Of a stretch of 64,000 nucleotides of DNA, positions 63,601 through 64,000 are shown one piece after another; within the stretch, counting starts at the first letter, position 1; every line of letters starts with the position of its first letter. Under the pieces are notes generated by a model, which worked only from the letters and a program-made list of their open reading frames with translations, did no database searches and was not told the origin of the DNA. The position numbers and the translations under genes were made by a program. Origin of the DNA: Antennarius striatus (taxonomy: Eukaryota; Chordata; Actinopteri; Lophiiformes; Antennariidae). The stretch is taken from NCBI RefSeq assembly GCF_040054535.1, contig NC_090795.1:5927501-5991500 (forward strand). The letters run 5' to 3'.

Positions 63601-64000
63601 ATTTAACGTGACATTTATAAAGCTGCTAAGCTCTCTTGTGCTCTGGCCACACTGCAAATCCTGTGTTTCCTGCCATGAGTTCAGCAGGTCTTTGGTTACC
63701 TATTGTTTTTTTATTATGTGTAAAGCATTTTTCACTCTCTAAATCTATGGCAGAACTGGAAAACCCTTTTGTCCACTCGTGCCTCAATTCTGAATCACTT
63801 TCTATACATCCTCCTTCCGTTTTCCAGTGAAACGCAGCTCTGGAATTCATTACTGTTGAGTTTGTGCACGCGCCTCTGTTTGTGTGTATGCGTACATGAG
63901 TTTGTGCAAAACGCAGTTGTCAGATGTACTTGAAAGCCCTCAATTTATGTATCCAAGAGTGCCCAAAAAAATGTGGCAATATGTTACAGAGAATGCTCAT

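Larger units (their letters stand above)
50333..64000. other. gene-poor right flank
   Basis: No gene is recognised. It contains many microsatellites, a G-rich block at 60515-60625, one exon-like segment at 54914-54998, and several non-repetitive stretches (about 50600-50840, 51360-51560, 51940-52110, 57700-58010, 60840-61060 and 63090-63240) whose even composition and homeodomain/SOX/POU-like words resemble vertebrate conserved non-coding elements. No ZIC coding exon is in the window. Confidence 0.55.

Overview
The window is nuclear DNA from a vertebrate, almost certainly a teleost fish. It holds small split exons with GT-AG introns, long (CA)n/(GT)n, (GGAT)n and (GATA)n microsatellites, many homopolymer C/G runs, and degraded copies of a dispersed repeat common in ray-finned fish. 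No bacterial-type gene organisation, CRISPR array or intact rRNA/tRNA gene is visible.

Two protein-coding genes can be reconstructed exon by exon, both on the minus strand and in tandem. (1) plod2 (lysyl hydroxylase 2) runs from the ATG at 35512 to the stop at 11350. It has 20 coding exons that join in frame into a 755-residue protein. The 63-nt alternative exon '13A', which distinguishes PLOD2 from PLOD1 and PLOD3, is included. (2) A phospholipid scramblase of the PLSCR1/2 type lies upstream, with coding exons between 46859 and 44067 and a probable non-coding first exon ending at 47484. It predicts a short 226-residue protein. PLOD2 next to a PLSCR cluster is the arrangement at human 3q24, so the synteny supports both calls.

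Layout: 1-10.3 kb is intergenic sequence downstream of plod2, with two old dispersed-repeat copies and a (GGAT)(GATA) compound microsatellite. About 10.35-35.7 kb is plod2, with its 3' UTR to the left, an 8.9-kb first intron, and a CpG/GC-rich promoter at 35.5-35.95 kb. About 36-43 kb is intergenic. About 43.0-47.56 kb is the scramblase. From 47.6 to 64 kb I recognise no gene. That part holds a 2-kb DNA transposon with terminal inverted repeats (48304-50324), many microsatellites, several stretches that look like conserved non-coding elements, and one unassigned exon-like segment (54914-54998, minus). In tetrapods the next genes beyond the PLSCR cluster are ZIC4/ZIC1, so this flank may be regulatory DNA; that is inference.

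The two genes are not a functional pathway. LH2 hydroxylates collagen telopeptide lysines in the ER, and the scramblase is a Ca2+-responsive, palmitoylated membrane protein. The most interesting signals are in plod2 splicing. A ~121-nt pure (UG)n tract forms the whole region between a good branch-point match and the acceptor of exon 17. A (CA)n tract follows the exon-2 donor. Exon 13A is preserved with a weak donor followed by a U-rich tract.
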